Of a DNA stretch of 64,000 bases, positions 22,901-34,142 are shown one piece after another (position 1 is the first letter of the stretch; the number at the start of each line of letters is the position of its first letter). The position numbers were made by a program, and so were the translations under genes. The stretch is taken from positions 24,644 to 88,643 of the forward strand of contig JBBELK010001526.1 in the NCBI GenBank assembly GCA_037783545.1. The letters run 5' to 3'. Below the pieces are notes generated by a model. That model saw nothing but the letters and a program-made list of their open reading frames with translations. It ran no database searches and was not told the DNA's origin. Source of the stretch: Henricia sp. BOLD:AAB3569 (taxonomy: Eukaryota; Echinodermata; Asteroidea; Spinulosida; Echinasteridae).

Positions 22901-25900
22901 TGCCGGGTGGGATATTCGTTATCTTGCCTGCGAGTTCACACAGAAAATTAGTTAGAATGTGTCTTTGTGAAAATCTGAAGTGCAGAAGACAGTTTGTGGT
23001 GGCTCAATGTTTTGTTTACGTAAGTCAGCTATTACAAAGCTAAACTGGAAATGTTTAAAAAAACAACCGGGCTCCAGAAAGGCGTTTGAGGTCAACATTC
23101 ATGTTGTCTGCATTTGCCTACAACAAACACAAGATTTCCACGGCAAGCCCAGACTGTCTGGCAGGCTTGTGTACAAAACAGATGCCATTCATTCAAAGAC
23201 CTCTGGTAGATACTCTGATAAAGGGTTGTGCTCACCCAACATGATTATTACATGTAAGCCCAATCCTTATGTACTGTTAAAAACGGTATACCTTGGTGTA
23301 AAGATGAATGATATTTTTGCTCAGTGCAGTGCATGGTTAAAGGAGCGTATTCAGAAAAATGGATTTTGTTTTAACCTAACAATCATACAAAATGCATCCC
23401 GAAAATACTATCAATGGGAAGAAAATAGGAAATTTGCAATCTCCAATTTGGATGTGGAACCAAAAAGGTTGGTGTAATTACTGCACTGCTTTATGAAACC
23501 ACATTAGTTTACAAAACATCTGTGGTTTTTCCACGATATCCTTAGAAATATATGGATTGAGAATGCAAAATTTCAGAATGGTAATTAGAAAAATATGAGA
23601 AATTATATGGTATCAAAATCTCAACAACCATAGAAAAAAGAAAAAAAAAGGACGTCAAAAATATGATCTGGACACGCTCTGATCCTTTAAACACCACAAA
23701 ACACTTCACAAATCTAAAAGCTAGACTCCAACAAAACAGTAAGTCCTTCTGTTATTTTCTTCAGTTATTTTCTTACCGTCTGGGTGAATCTGTACTCCCC
23801 TCTTCTGTTGCGTTTCGTTGTTGTTACTGTTGTTGTTAGTAGGCTTGTCCCCAGGATACCTTGGGCTTTCCTTTACCACCGTCGTACTGTTTTGTTCTGT
23901 AAAAATTAAAGGTACATTACAGGATTGGACAACCGTTACAAACGGTGTTATCTCCATGTGTGATTGAAGATGTGTATGATAAAAACCAACATGTGTATAA
24001 ATCAGCTCAGTGTTGCAGGGGTCGAAATTAACCTGAATTTCATGCTGGTCAGAAGGACCAGTAGATTAGAGAACTCTACTGGTCCTGCTGAAAATTTGGT
24101 GGTCCACTGGTGCTTTTCAAAATGGTACCGAGATACTGCAACACTTTCTGGTTTATGGTCAGTGAGTGCAGGATGGATGGGATTGCTTTTTGATCCAACA
24201 CTGGGGCATGTCTGGAGAGATCGGAGAAAGAAATGTAGTTATCTGAAAATGTTTAAAGCGATCAGGAATTGTTTGTGGTAAACAGGAATTCTTCGCATTG
24301 AGTAAGAAAATAAGAAATGTTTACTGTGGATTAGGCATCAGAGAATGTTTCCATTAGTCAGTAAATGTTTTCACATGGACCAGTCTTTTTGACAGATCTA
24401 GTGGTCGATCCTTCTGATCTTTTACTGGTCTCGGACCACAGGACCAGTGTTAATTTCGACCCCTGGTACCTCTTTTACATTCCGAGAAGACAATGAAAAA
24501 CTGTATCCATGCTTTCAAGAAATTGTGTGAAGCTACCGTCCTGTTTAGTTTGGTTTCCTGGCTATACTGAACGGAAAATGGAGTCATAATGCCATGGTAG
24601 TCAGAAGCTAAGTTCCCTTCAAAACAAAAAAAACCCTTGTAAAAAAATGTGTGCGCATATGCACCCTTTCCCCACGCTTTGTAGTTCCGTGAAAATGTTG
24701 ACAACTTTGGACGGCCCCTAAAACGCAATATATGGCATGCCTAATCACCATTGAAACAAAACAACCCAACATGGCAGGAGAGAAAATCATGTGTGCCTCA
24801 TCGGGATTCGAACCCGAGACATAGAAAAGTTGCATTTGACTACCTGTTGATGTCTTATTGATGGCTACGGGTAGAGCTGGGAAGTCTTCACTCTGCATGG
24901 TGAATTCTGGAACTGGATCGGCTTGTTTGTTTACCATGCCCACTTAAATAAAACAAGAATCATCAAGATACAGAACACTAGTGGCAGAAGTGGGATGCAT
25001 CACACATAAAATCACACGGGGATGCAAAGGGGAAAGTCCGGAAGCACTGTACCTGGGGCTATTTTGCTGCCAGGCCATTGGTTGAAAACACCTGTTTATA
25101 TTGTGTCACTGGGCCAGAAGTAGGATGATTGATGGCTTCTATTATGCAGGGTACACAAATGAATGGGGCTTGGCTGGAGGCCTAGATTTCCAAGGGTCAG
25201 CCCGATGGTGAGTGAACTCAACATTAAAGGTGATAAATTGGTAATTTCTCCCACAAAGATACCATTTTACACAGAGAAAAATCATTGCTATTAAAAATGT
25301 TGGTCAGGTTTTTCTTGTCAACTTGTGAAGTAAACTGTTTGTATTGGAGTTTTAAATAAGACATTTCAATTGAGTTTGGGAGGTCCACTTACCATACGCA
25401 GGCCTTCCTGCCATTGCATTCGGAGGGAAAAGACTTAAACTGTTGCTGTCGTGCTGTTGCGGGGGAGGTTGCTGTCGTCCTCTATTGGCCAACACCGGAA
25501 AGTCTGACATGTCCAATGATGGCGTGTTTTCATTTACTAAAACAGAAATGCGCAAAGATAGACAGAAGTTAAATTCTTGCTCATCCGAATAAAATAGAAA
25601 CTCAAGACTTATAAATTGTTACCGACTTTTCTGAAAGTCTTGATATACAAGGCGAGTCAGATAAAAAAAATTACGTTTATTTGGAAAATTATTATCTTCA
25701 AAACTTCCCTAGATATTTGTGTTTTTGACAATGCAGTCATGTTGATATAAGCCTAGCGTACATTGACACTGCAACTAGAAGCAACTGGGAGCAAAGCAAC
25801 TGGGAGCAACCCATCAGTTGCAACTCATCAGTTGCGTAAAAGGTCGATGTACGCGCACTTGCAACTACTGACAACTGGAAAAATCCTAGTTGCCGCGAGT

Positions 25901-28900
25901 TGCTCATGTTCTACTTTCTGGCAACTAGTTGTACCCAGTTGCGGTCAGTTGCGTCGATGTACGCGTACTTGCAACTACATGTAGTTGTTGTCAGTTGCAT
26001 GTGTGCATCTGATCACGTGCGCGCACATCGACAGCAACAGTTGGTTTCAGTTGCAAGGTCAATGTACTCTAGGCTTTAACTAGTTGCCATGTCAATGTGG
26101 ACGCTCTGGAAATGTAGGCATGGCTGGATGCTCCCAGTTGCCAGCTCCATTGTCAAGGAAAAACCATATAGACAACAGGGTTGCAGTCGAGTCTATGACA
26201 AGTCTATGACAAGTCCACAGCTGATAAAATCACAAATCAGTCACAAGCCCAGTAACAAGAAGCAAAAGATGAACACGCACAAAATAATGCCTTTGTTGGA
26301 GTTCATTTAAATAGCCTGTGACTTAAATTAAGACCCAGGGACTTGTGGTGGTATTGTGAAGGCTTGTGACTTGACTACAACCCTGCGAGACAAGTTTTGG
26401 AGATATTTATTTACGTAACAAAAAAAAAATTTTTTTTTTTTACTCACCCCATATTTTGTAAAGCCAAATCCACATTGGCCTCGTTTTTTAAGGAGGTTTT
26501 ACCGAGACGATAGTAAAATGAAAAATGACTAAATTTTACTGCTGTCCGCATTTGGACTTTTTGACACAGTAAAATTTGACCGAGACCGTGGGAGAGCATG
26601 CACAGTGTCCCTTTGCAGTTTGACCTTCACGGCCCGGACGTACCCTTCCAGAGCGCTTTTACCGACTCACTGTGTCCGTATTGGACTTTTCGTCTTGGGA
26701 AAAGTTCCCTGATCAATTTTCCTAGGCAGAAGTTGGCCAGGAAAAGTAAATGCTGGACTCAGAAAAAGTTTCTGAGAGGAAAACATTCTAGGCTGTCCGC
26801 ATTGGACTTAAAATGGAAAAAGTACCCATCGTCTCGGTTAGTTTTCCCTAAAAAACAGGCCTTAGGTAAGTAGGCGTTTTATCCAAGGCAAACCACAAAA
26901 CAATGCAAAAATACCACACAGCTGCCTGAAACAGTATTGCTTTGTTGACCTTAGTAATCTGAGAAACACCTTCTTTATCTAAGACACAAACCGAAGGAAA
27001 TGCCTACCTGCATTGAAGGATGCGGCGAGTGATTGAGGAGTGAAGTTACCTAGCAACGTGCTTTGTGGGCCGCCGTAACTCTGTTGCCTTGTCATGCCGA
27101 ATGCATTAATTGCATTTTGCGTGGACCTGCAAACACATGGTATAAAGGGTTTAGTTGTTTCCATGGCGCGCAGCGAGTTCAAGCTTTGTAACTCTACCTG
27201 GATGGGATGCCTGTCCACGACCCCACTTCGTTCGACGAAGATTCAACGATGATTCAACGAAGAAATTTCCTGTACCTTTCCTTCGACGAACATTAGAATC
27301 TTCCAGTTCGACGAAGCAAAATAGCTTCATTTGACGAAGCAAATTTGTAATGTAAACGCTCCCTTCGTTCAGCGAAGCAATTTGCGTTGTGTGTCAAGCG
27401 CTCAGCAAGCGTTTTTTTTTTTAAGGGCCACTGGAAAACCACTCAGCGCGTCTAGACACGCAACGTGCATGTACGACCTCCCACAGCTTCATTAAACCTT
27501 CGTTAGCGGTCGCTTATAATGTGTACAGTGCCGCTCTTCATTCGATCTCCGTTAGGTGATATGTAAACGCACGCTTCATTAACTAACGATGATTAACTAA
27601 TCTTCATCGAATGAAGCGATTTCTCTAGTGAGAACGTGGTCTATGTTAAAACGTTTATGATCACAACTATTCCTAAGTGGGTCTTTCCACAGTAATGGAA
27701 AAATAAGTCGATAATTCCTTTCAGATGTCTTTAGTTTATCCCAAAATTAAAGAAATTCCCTTGTACTGTTCCCAGGAGATAACTTTTGCCCCAAAAGTTA
27801 AGAAATTGCTGCCACAACATGCATTTTTGAAAAGCTTGTGTACAAATTTTCCTATTACGTATGTAACGTGGACAGACAAATTTGTCACTTTTTTTCTGTC
27901 TTTGTTACATACGTAATACGAAAATTTGTGCACGGGGTTTTCAGAAATGTATGTTGTAGGACTATTTTTCTTCGTGCAAAGTTATTTCCTCAGTTTAGCT
28001 GGATAATTTAAAACTAAAATTAAGACATTTGAACTGAACTGGGACCCAAGATCTTCTATGTCACAGAAATGTACCCCATTACTGTGGAAATTGAGCATGA
28101 CATGCTTGAGTGCCCCTCTATTTGTGAACTGCCCAAGTTTACCTTTCTGCTGAAAATAGAAACAAATATCTTGATAAGTTTCTTTTGACTTTCAGTATAC
28201 TTAAAAGAGACACGGTCATGAAATAGCGGTAACGTTAGCACTTTTCTCCTACAGTAAAGCACACGTTTTCAGCTAAGCTTGAGCAGCGCCATGAAATTGG
28301 CTCTGAACCATGGACCCATCGCCCAAAAGTCTGCCGCATTATCCACTAGACCACCGCGCCTCAACTTGAAAGACAGAAAATGCAATTTTTCTTACCCTCC
28401 GAGCATCCTTTGTTGTTGTTGTTTCTGCTGCATCGCGAGCAGACTCGGTGACGTCCTGCTGTTCGGACTGAGCATGCCCGAACCTAGCGTTCCCACCCTA
28501 CTCTGAATGCTCATTGGCTGGTTTGTACTCGTTTGCGTTTGGCTCACCCTCGGACCCACAGGAAGCATACCCCTGTCAAAATAATAAAAACCACACATGG
28601 GATGACGAAAATATATATCAGGAAGTTGATCAGAAATTGTTTTTCTTTAAAATGACTCAGGCATTGGTAAATGCAGATTTGATGAAAAAAAACCAAATTA
28701 GAGAAAACTTTTGAGGAAACCCTAAGAAAATCTTCATTTGGTCTTATGTGTTTTGCACACAAGGTCTGAAATCATGATCAATTCCTCAATTCTTTCCCTC
28801 ATCAGGATTCGAACCCGTGACCTCCGACTCTCTGGGCAGATGCTCTATACCAGCTGAGCTACAAGGCACAGTGCTATACTCCCTCAGGTTTCCCCCTAGA

Positions 28901-30647
28901 CCTCCGACACCCCAGGCAGATGCTCTACCAGCTGAGCTATGAGACAGCCATCTTGACTAATAGCCAATTGCGTATGCGGACTGAAGACTTGTCATTCACG
29001 TAACGAGAATGGTACGCTCAAACGCAGCCATATTGTCTTTGGTCAGAACTTTGACGACCGAAAACTGAATACCTGCTCGGTGACGGTGGCGTTGGAGTTA
29101 TCTGCCCACCGATACTGCCGTGATGACTCGTCATAGTGCGACTTGAGAACGGCAACTGCTGTTGTTGTTGCGGTGGTTGTTGTTGTGGGGTTGGCATGCC
29201 GCGCGGAGGGCCTGATTGTTGCTGTTGCTGCTGTTGTAGGCCATACCCTGAAAATGAAAAGTAAAACTTTAAAAAAGCTCGTTCAGATTTTCCCAGAAAA
29301 CGGATTTCATTCTAAACTAACGATCATATAAAATACCTCCCCCCAAATACTATCCATGGGAAGAAAACAGGAAATTTGCAATCTCCAATTTGGATGTGGA
29401 AGCAAAAAGGTTGGTGTAATCACTGCACTGCTTTATGGAAACGGATAAATTCATTTATGAAACGTCAGTGGTTTTTTGACGATATCCCTTGAAAATATAC
29501 AGATTGAGAGCGAGAAATTTCAGAATGGTAATGAGAAAAATATGATAAATGATATGGTATTAAAATCTGAACACAGGTACATTTATGGGGAAAATGGGCA
29601 CACTCCTTTAAAATCCTACAAAAGGATTAGGAAGATTTTGGGGTATTTTGCAGATAACAATCAACCTAGATTTTGCAACAGATTCCCTAGTATTGCATCT
29701 TCTAAAAAATAAATAAATAAATAAATAAATTTGTGAATTTTCTTACCTTGATTTCCATAAATTCCATACTGTGAAAGGGACTGAGATTGAGACTGTGACG
29801 ACAGCAGCTTAAAAATAAACAAAAACATCAGAACAAAACTAATTAACTAGAAATTAACCACAACATGTTATTAAAATGTGGCAGAATATTCTTTAACAAC
29901 AATCTTATCTGAAAATCTGCAAGGACGAAATAACGTACACTGTTGAAAACATCTTGGCCCAAATTTATGAAAGGTGATCATCACACATTGAAAAAACACG
30001 TGTGCAAACGATAAACGTGTGTAACTTGCGATTTAACTACGTTTGGATAAACACCCGTGATTATCGTTTATTACGAAGGCAGATTTGTTGTCCGTGTGTG
30101 ACTTGGGAGTTAGTCACATGCGGTTACTTTATTTCTATTGTGCTGGGTGACGTCGATGTGTCTATTAGCATTTCAATCTAACTGACGTAGTGCACGCGAG
30201 GAGCATTTCTGAGATAAATAAATAATAAAATTAGTTTTAAATTACTGCATAAAGTAATGCACAAGGTTACGGCACAAGCCATCCGTGCGTAAGCACGACA
30301 ACAGAGGGCGCTGTGCACGTGCGTGAATGGTTATCTTGTGCACTCAATAATTGCAATTTTTAAAGGAGAAAATGTGATTTTTCTACAGAAAAGCAACATT
30401 TGCGACAAAAGTGCAAGTGGGAAGTCTTTCTTAAAATAAGATTATCTTTTGATTCCAGGAGAGAATTTCCTTCAAATCCTTGTTCAATGTATACGGAAAA
30501 AATACCAACAATGCTAAAATGATAGAATATTCAATGTATAGTACATACGTCCTTGTCAGGCCTGTGTGTAGGGAACATGGTGGATTGTGGGAAATACGCT
30601 GAACTATCCCCCAAATCATTATCTCCGTCTTTGTAGAAATTCATCAT
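19990..30647 (-). CDS. CNOT2: CCR4-NOT transcription complex subunit 2 (CNOT2)
   Basis: CNOT2 is a structural subunit of the CCR4-NOT deadenylase; with CNOT3 and the CNOT1 C-terminus it forms the NOT module acting in mRNA decay and translational repression. Twelve coding exons with agreeing phases: 30647-30549, 29807-29747, 29247-29073, 28572-28396, 27126-27008, 25536-25393, 24942-24844, 23896-23777, 22927-22771, 22170-22059, 21196-21096, 20230-19990; about 534 residues, close to the vertebrate length. Visible blocks: Gln-rich N-terminal part (29.1-29.8 kb), TPPSPSR, LDMSDFPVLANR, SEDFPALP, RYPGDK, FGIVGLLTFIRAAETDP, then the C-terminal NOT-box domain (RPQDIDFHVP, RYGEDLLFYLYY, NRDWRYHKDERVWITR, YDKLEERPHLP). 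An in-frame TGA 12 bases before the first ATG supports the start; the vertebrate N-terminal extension is missing. Introns hold many MITEs and SINE pieces but no exon is broken. Confidence 0.96.
20281..20379. mobile_element. Short TIR MITE (CAGGGATGT ends)
   Basis: CAGGGATGTAATTTGTTCCG at the left and the complement of CAGAACAATCACATCCCTG at the right enclose about 60 bases, in the intron before the last CNOT2 exon. Confidence 0.6.
20545..20905. repeat. GGCGAAGTGG repeat (copy 2)
   Basis: Same family as 2140-2425 and 50510-50780, beginning with ATCCCCCTGTGTGATTAAAG and carrying several CCACTTCG/GGCGAAGTGG motifs; in a CNOT2 intron. Confidence 0.65.
21285..21500 (-). repeat. tRNA-like SINE pieces and an (AAT)n microsatellite
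   Basis: A B-box-type GGATTCGAAC tail end (about 21295) is interrupted by (ATA)n at 21339-21362, then a unit with CTACCAGCTGAGCTATGA follows. In a CNOT2 intron, same orientation as the 17.6 kb array. Confidence 0.6.
21881..21976. mobile_element. Near-perfect hairpin MITE bounded by TTAA
   Basis: TTAAAGGCACAGGCTCGTCA and its complement TGACGAGCCTGTGCCTTTAA enclose a short centre containing GTGCCACGAAATACGCAGC. Confidence 0.7.
22195..22755. repeat. Tandem repeat of about 170 bp, three to four copies
   Basis: Each copy has CATTCAGTGGCCAAT, CACTGGGCCAGAAGTAGGAT, GATTGATAGCTTCTATTATG and GGGCTTGGCTGG in order. A solo copy lies at about 25095-25240. Both are in CNOT2 introns. Confidence 0.75.
23225..23690. 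mobile_element. TTTAAAGGAG-family element fragment
   Basis: Shares AATTTGCAATCTCCAATTTG, AATTTCAGAATGGTAAT and GATCTGGACACGCTC with 29285-29640, 34365-34710, 41170-41325, 45748-46104 and 49970-50130. The complete form at 45748 has inverted ends. Confidence 0.6.
24016..24465. mobile_element. 450-bp TIR element (CAGGGGTCGAAATTAAC ends)
   Basis: CAGGGGTCGAAATTAAC at the left is matched by GTTAATTTCGACCCCTG at the right. The interior repeats GGACCAGT near both ends. It has no coding capacity and lies in a CNOT2 intron. Confidence 0.75.
24795..24830 (-). repeat. tRNA-like SINE tail near a CNOT2 exon
   Basis: CATCGGGATTCGAACCCGAG is a perfect B-box-type arm on the minus strand, about 25 bases from the 24942-24844 exon's donor side. 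Confidence 0.55.
25749..26077. mobile_element. GTTGC-rich TIR element with TA duplication
   Basis: Ends are AAGCCTAGCGTACATTGAC and GTCAATGTACTCTAGGCTT flanked by TA. The interior is full of CAACTAG/GTTGC motifs. A second, interrupted copy is nested at about 40725-40990. Confidence 0.7.
26176..26386. mobile_element. TIR element with CACAAGTC motifs
   Basis: GCAGGGTTGCAGTCGAGTC and GACTTGACTACAACCCTGC form imperfect ends. A related piece with GCAGGGCTGTAGTCGAGTCC is at 48653-48770. Confidence 0.55.
26460..26875. repeat. Repeat with GTCCGCATTGGACTT motifs
   Basis: CCACATTGG, GTCCGCATTTGGACTTTT, GTCCGTATTGGACTTTT and GTCCGCATTGGACTT recur at irregular spacing; no clear ends seen. Confidence 0.4.
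27219..27641. mobile_element. TTCGACGAAG-rich long-TIR element (copy 1)
   Basis: It begins GACCCCACTTCGTTCGACGA and ends GATTTCTCTAGTGAGAACGT. It is homologous to 37158-37604 and partly to 41950-42065. The ends are themselves built of short CTTCGTTCGACGAAG palindromes. Confidence 0.7.
28800..28952 (-). repeat. tRNA-like SINE, two units
   Basis: A B-box-type GGATTCGAACCCGTGACCTC is followed by two CTCTACCAGCTGAGCTA segments in the same orientation as the 17.6 kb array; in a CNOT2 intron. Confidence 0.7.
29285..29640. mobile_element. TTTAAAGGAG-family element
   Basis: Shares ACTATCCATGGGAAGAAAAC, TTTGCAATCTCCAATTTGGA and AGCAAAAAGGTTGGTGTAAT with the copies at 34.4 and 45.8 kb. An (AAAT)n run follows at 29710-29732. 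Confidence 0.65.
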
Positions 30648-31176
30648 GACCGTATGAGATCAAAGTCTGCAAAAGAAACATATATGCAGAAAACATGATT
30701 TAATTACTTTCGTAGTAGCCTAGTTACTAGGGGATGGGAATTTACAGTTAATTCATAAAACGGTCTGCAATTCTTTCAAGTGTCGGTTAACCGTTCGGCC
30801 GACACCAAAGTTTGTTGCTGGTGTTTATAGATGCATGTGCAATGTACACAATACCCCTAGGCCCCCAAAATAATCGTTAAACCCTTATCTGCTCAAAATT
30901 TGCTACGACCCCATATAAATTTATTACAATTCATAGTTCCGAGATTGCCCAGTTAACCCCGCCCCCTTGGATATTGTTGCTATGTGCTCACAAGCCATCG
31001 CAAAAAAATGGCGAGACTACGTACAAAGCAACGGGACTCGGCATGGAAAGCACAAATTCATTGGAGAAAACCCAAAGGTATTTATGTTTTGAGGTCGACA
31101 GTTATCGTAGCACACACTGAGCGAAGGGCTAGTAATGCAGGGATGACATATCTTTCATAAAAATGCGCTTTCCTAC

Positions 31177-31345
31177 CTTTGAACAGCGAATCGCCCAACA
31201 TTGAAACCAAAATTCACCCGGTCACTAGCGCATACAACATACAAACTGTATGGGCAGAACATCGCGGATTGTTTGTGATGATTGCATCACTTTGACCTTT
31301 GTGGGCGCCGTCTGCTAGCCCTGTTGTGATTGGTCGCGGGTTCGG
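31177..31345 (-). promoter_or_regulatory. Likely CNOT2 promoter and non-coding first exon
   Basis: On the minus strand a CCAAT box (31327-31333 region) precedes sequence ending GTTCAAAG with a gtagga donor at 31176. The CNOT2 start exon has an acceptor (TTTGCAG) just before 30666, leaving 19 bases of 5' UTR there. The transcription start is inferred, not seen. Confidence 0.4.
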
Positions 31346-32099
31346 CTTGATTGACAGGTCGGAACTATGCATTCCATGAAGTCATTACAAAAAACTGAAT
31401 ATGGCCTCGATTAATGAACTTATAGTTTTTAGTTTTTTCTCAGTAGTGCACCTATCAACAATGGTTACCCCCTCTCCCAGCTGCCCGGGTAATTGGTATT
31501 TTGCGGAACTTGCGGAACTTTGCAGAACCTTGCCAAAATAGCAAACAAAAAGATTGGTACAAACAAAATACACAATAAAACAAGAATACATCTTATTATC
31601 TACCAATATGTGTCAAAATAAAAGCATACAATAAATTGTAATTCCCATCAAAACACAGATGGCGCACGGTTGGCGCACAGATGTTTAGCAAACTCAAGAA
31701 TCGTGCATGATACATGTAAACGCCAGATTTACATTATTTTGTGCTAGAGGGTTGCAGGAATGTCCTGAGAGAAAAAAAATCTTCATAGCATAATCTTGTG
31801 TCATATCTGAGAGTTCCGCAAACTTCTGCAAAGTTCCGCAGTTCCTCAAATTACCCACACCCGCTGCCCGGGCCCAGCCTAAAATGTGGGGATTGTCACT
31901 TTTGCGGGAACGAAATTGGTATAAATACCATACATGTTTGCCACTAAGCATGATGATACGATAATGCCCTAGTCTAACGTAAATGTCGGCATAGTCACCA
32001 GGTGTTACCGTGTGCGTGCGCGGATCGTAGCTAATGCACAGTGACCTAACAATCATACAATGCATTCATATATAATCCGTGCACGCACACACCACACTA

Positions 32100-32303
32100 C
32101 AATGTAGTTCGAACTGCCCCGTGAACATACAACATGGCTTCGATATTATCGTGAAAGGGTTTATTCATCAGCTACCGTGACAATGTCAATAGGGCGGTGG
32201 CGAGGTCACGGACCTGTCGACTATACCGACACCTATGTCAACCTGTACAATAGAAAGTGTAAATTTTGTCAGAAAAGAATTAACGAAAACATGATTTTAC
32301 CAA
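32100..32303 (+). other. Possible non-coding first exon of the phosphonoacetaldehyde-hydrolase-like gene
   Basis: A strong gtaagt donor follows 32303 (GATTTTACCAA before it), and the next good acceptor in context is ACCAACAG before 34139. The frame does not pass through, so it would be 5' UTR. 32526-32625 carries five GTCGAGTTGGCAAACAG repeats. Confidence 0.25.
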
Positions 32304-33399
32304 GTAAGTAGGCTAATTGTTACTTTAGCAGTGAGAAAATTTCAAGTTTTTCTTCACTTAGGAATTTCTTTATGTCATGTTATCGACTGATCTGAGTCTC
32401 AACTCGCGAATATGTAGGCCTATGCCATATAATTTTTACACGAAATCTCCACCTGGCCTAGGCCTAGCAGCATGAGGTAACCTCAGCTATTAAGGCCCAT
32501 GACACCAGTGACATGCGTTTCTTAGACGTAGGTCGAGTTGGCAAACAGGTCGAGTTGGCAAACAGGTCGAGTTGGCAAACAGGTCGAGTTGGCAAACAGG
32601 TCGAGTTGGCAACATGTCGAGTTGTCCTGTGTTGTTGTGAACGTACGTTGTCTACAGTACGAGCCCAACGATGCGAACGACTCACGAGTGCATTTTAATC
32701 AGTGAACAATCGATTGCCTTTTTTAATTTCATCGTTTGTATCACAAAAAATGCTTTAAAATATCTTACCCGTCATATAACACGTAAGGAATACCACACAA
32801 CGCCTCTCCAAACGGATAAAGTGCAAATTTTGTTTGGCAATTTCAATATGACCCCGCGCGCACACACACAAAAATACACTGAATGAAGGGACTTGGTGAA
32901 GGGACTTGGTGTAGTCTATTCTAAGTTTAATGGAAGGATTGTTGAAAAATAATAGTTTGTCTCTGACATTTTCAGGATTATTTTCATTATCATTTTTTGC
33001 ATTAATTATAAAATCATATAATTGCTTCCTCTTTTTAGTATTGGCTTTATTTACTGTGAAGAATTGAGCAACATTTTGTTTTTGTGTTTGCAGAAAATGA
33101 GACTTATCCCAGTCCTCTCAATTCTTTTTTTTAAAATGGAGAACAGGTGCATTGCAACTTGAACTTGAAGTTAAAGACCCGATGGCCATGGCTGCAGCAG
33201 GTGAGGTCATCATGCATCTTAGCAGCTTATCATGAAGACATGATGCAAGATTATTAATAACCTAGGCTAATTGTTTCCGGGGATAAGTATAATGGCCGTA
33301 TGAGCCAATATATGCATATGATGCTTCGTAATACGAAGTCGAAGACGCTGCCTTATCGGCTTTGGCTCTCTAGCTAGCTGGCACCTAGTCCGGCCTACC

Positions 33400-34095
33400 C
33401 ATTTAATTTCCGACATCCACCCTGGGATTTCAGGAGTCCACCCTGAATTGGATGGCATTTAACCTCTGGGATTGGATGACATCCACGTACCGGACCCTGT
33501 GACCAGGTGACATTCTATGGCAAGCATCCTCTTGGATTCTTGGTACCTGTGCTGTTTGATTTCGGACACCCGCATCTAGCTTGGATTTATTTTCCAGCAT
33601 CCACCGTCTTGGGCCAATTTCACAAAACACTAAGACGCGTCTTAGGAAGGTTCACTCTTCTTATCATGAGACATTGCAGTGGGAATTAGGATGCATTGAA
33701 CTTGTCTTGACTTTTGTGAAATCGATCCGCGGTCTCAGTGGCTAGTTGATAATTTGTACTAACTGGCAAGACCTGTTACTTGATTTAAATACATAACCAG
33801 GGGCCGATTTCACAAAATGCTAAGACGTGTCTTAGGAAGGGTCATTCGTCTAATTATCTCGGACAATATTGGTATGGGAATTTGGATGCATTGAACTTGT
33901 CTTACCTTTGAAATTGACCCCTGGAATTCCAGGCATCCATCCTCCGAAGGGTGCCTCCTCCTGGCACCCTCTGCCATTCATGGCCTCTACTCCTTGTTTT
34001 CTGCGCATCAACCCTCTTGAATATCAAGCACCCATCCTCTGCAATTTTTAGCACCCACCCTCCAGGACCCCTAGGCATGGCATATTTCTCCTGCA
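33400..34095. repeat. Degenerate CCACCCTGG/GGCATCCA repeats and TTTCACAAAA elements
   Basis: Many imperfect copies of GGAATTCCAGGCATCCA-type sequence, interrupted by two related segments with CACTAAGACGCGTCTTAGGA (33600-33735) and GCTAAGACGTGTCTTAGGA (33800-33912). No gene until 34139. Confidence 0.45.
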
Positions 34096-34142
34096 TTTAT
34101 CTTCCTACAATTTTCCTCTCAGCCTTTTGGACCAACAGACTC

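Noticed and set aside
22433-23477. Overlapping frames of 106, 114 and 165 residues on the plus strand
   Set aside because: They cross tandem repeats, CNOT2 exon 22927-22771 on the other strand and a MITE; no domain seen.
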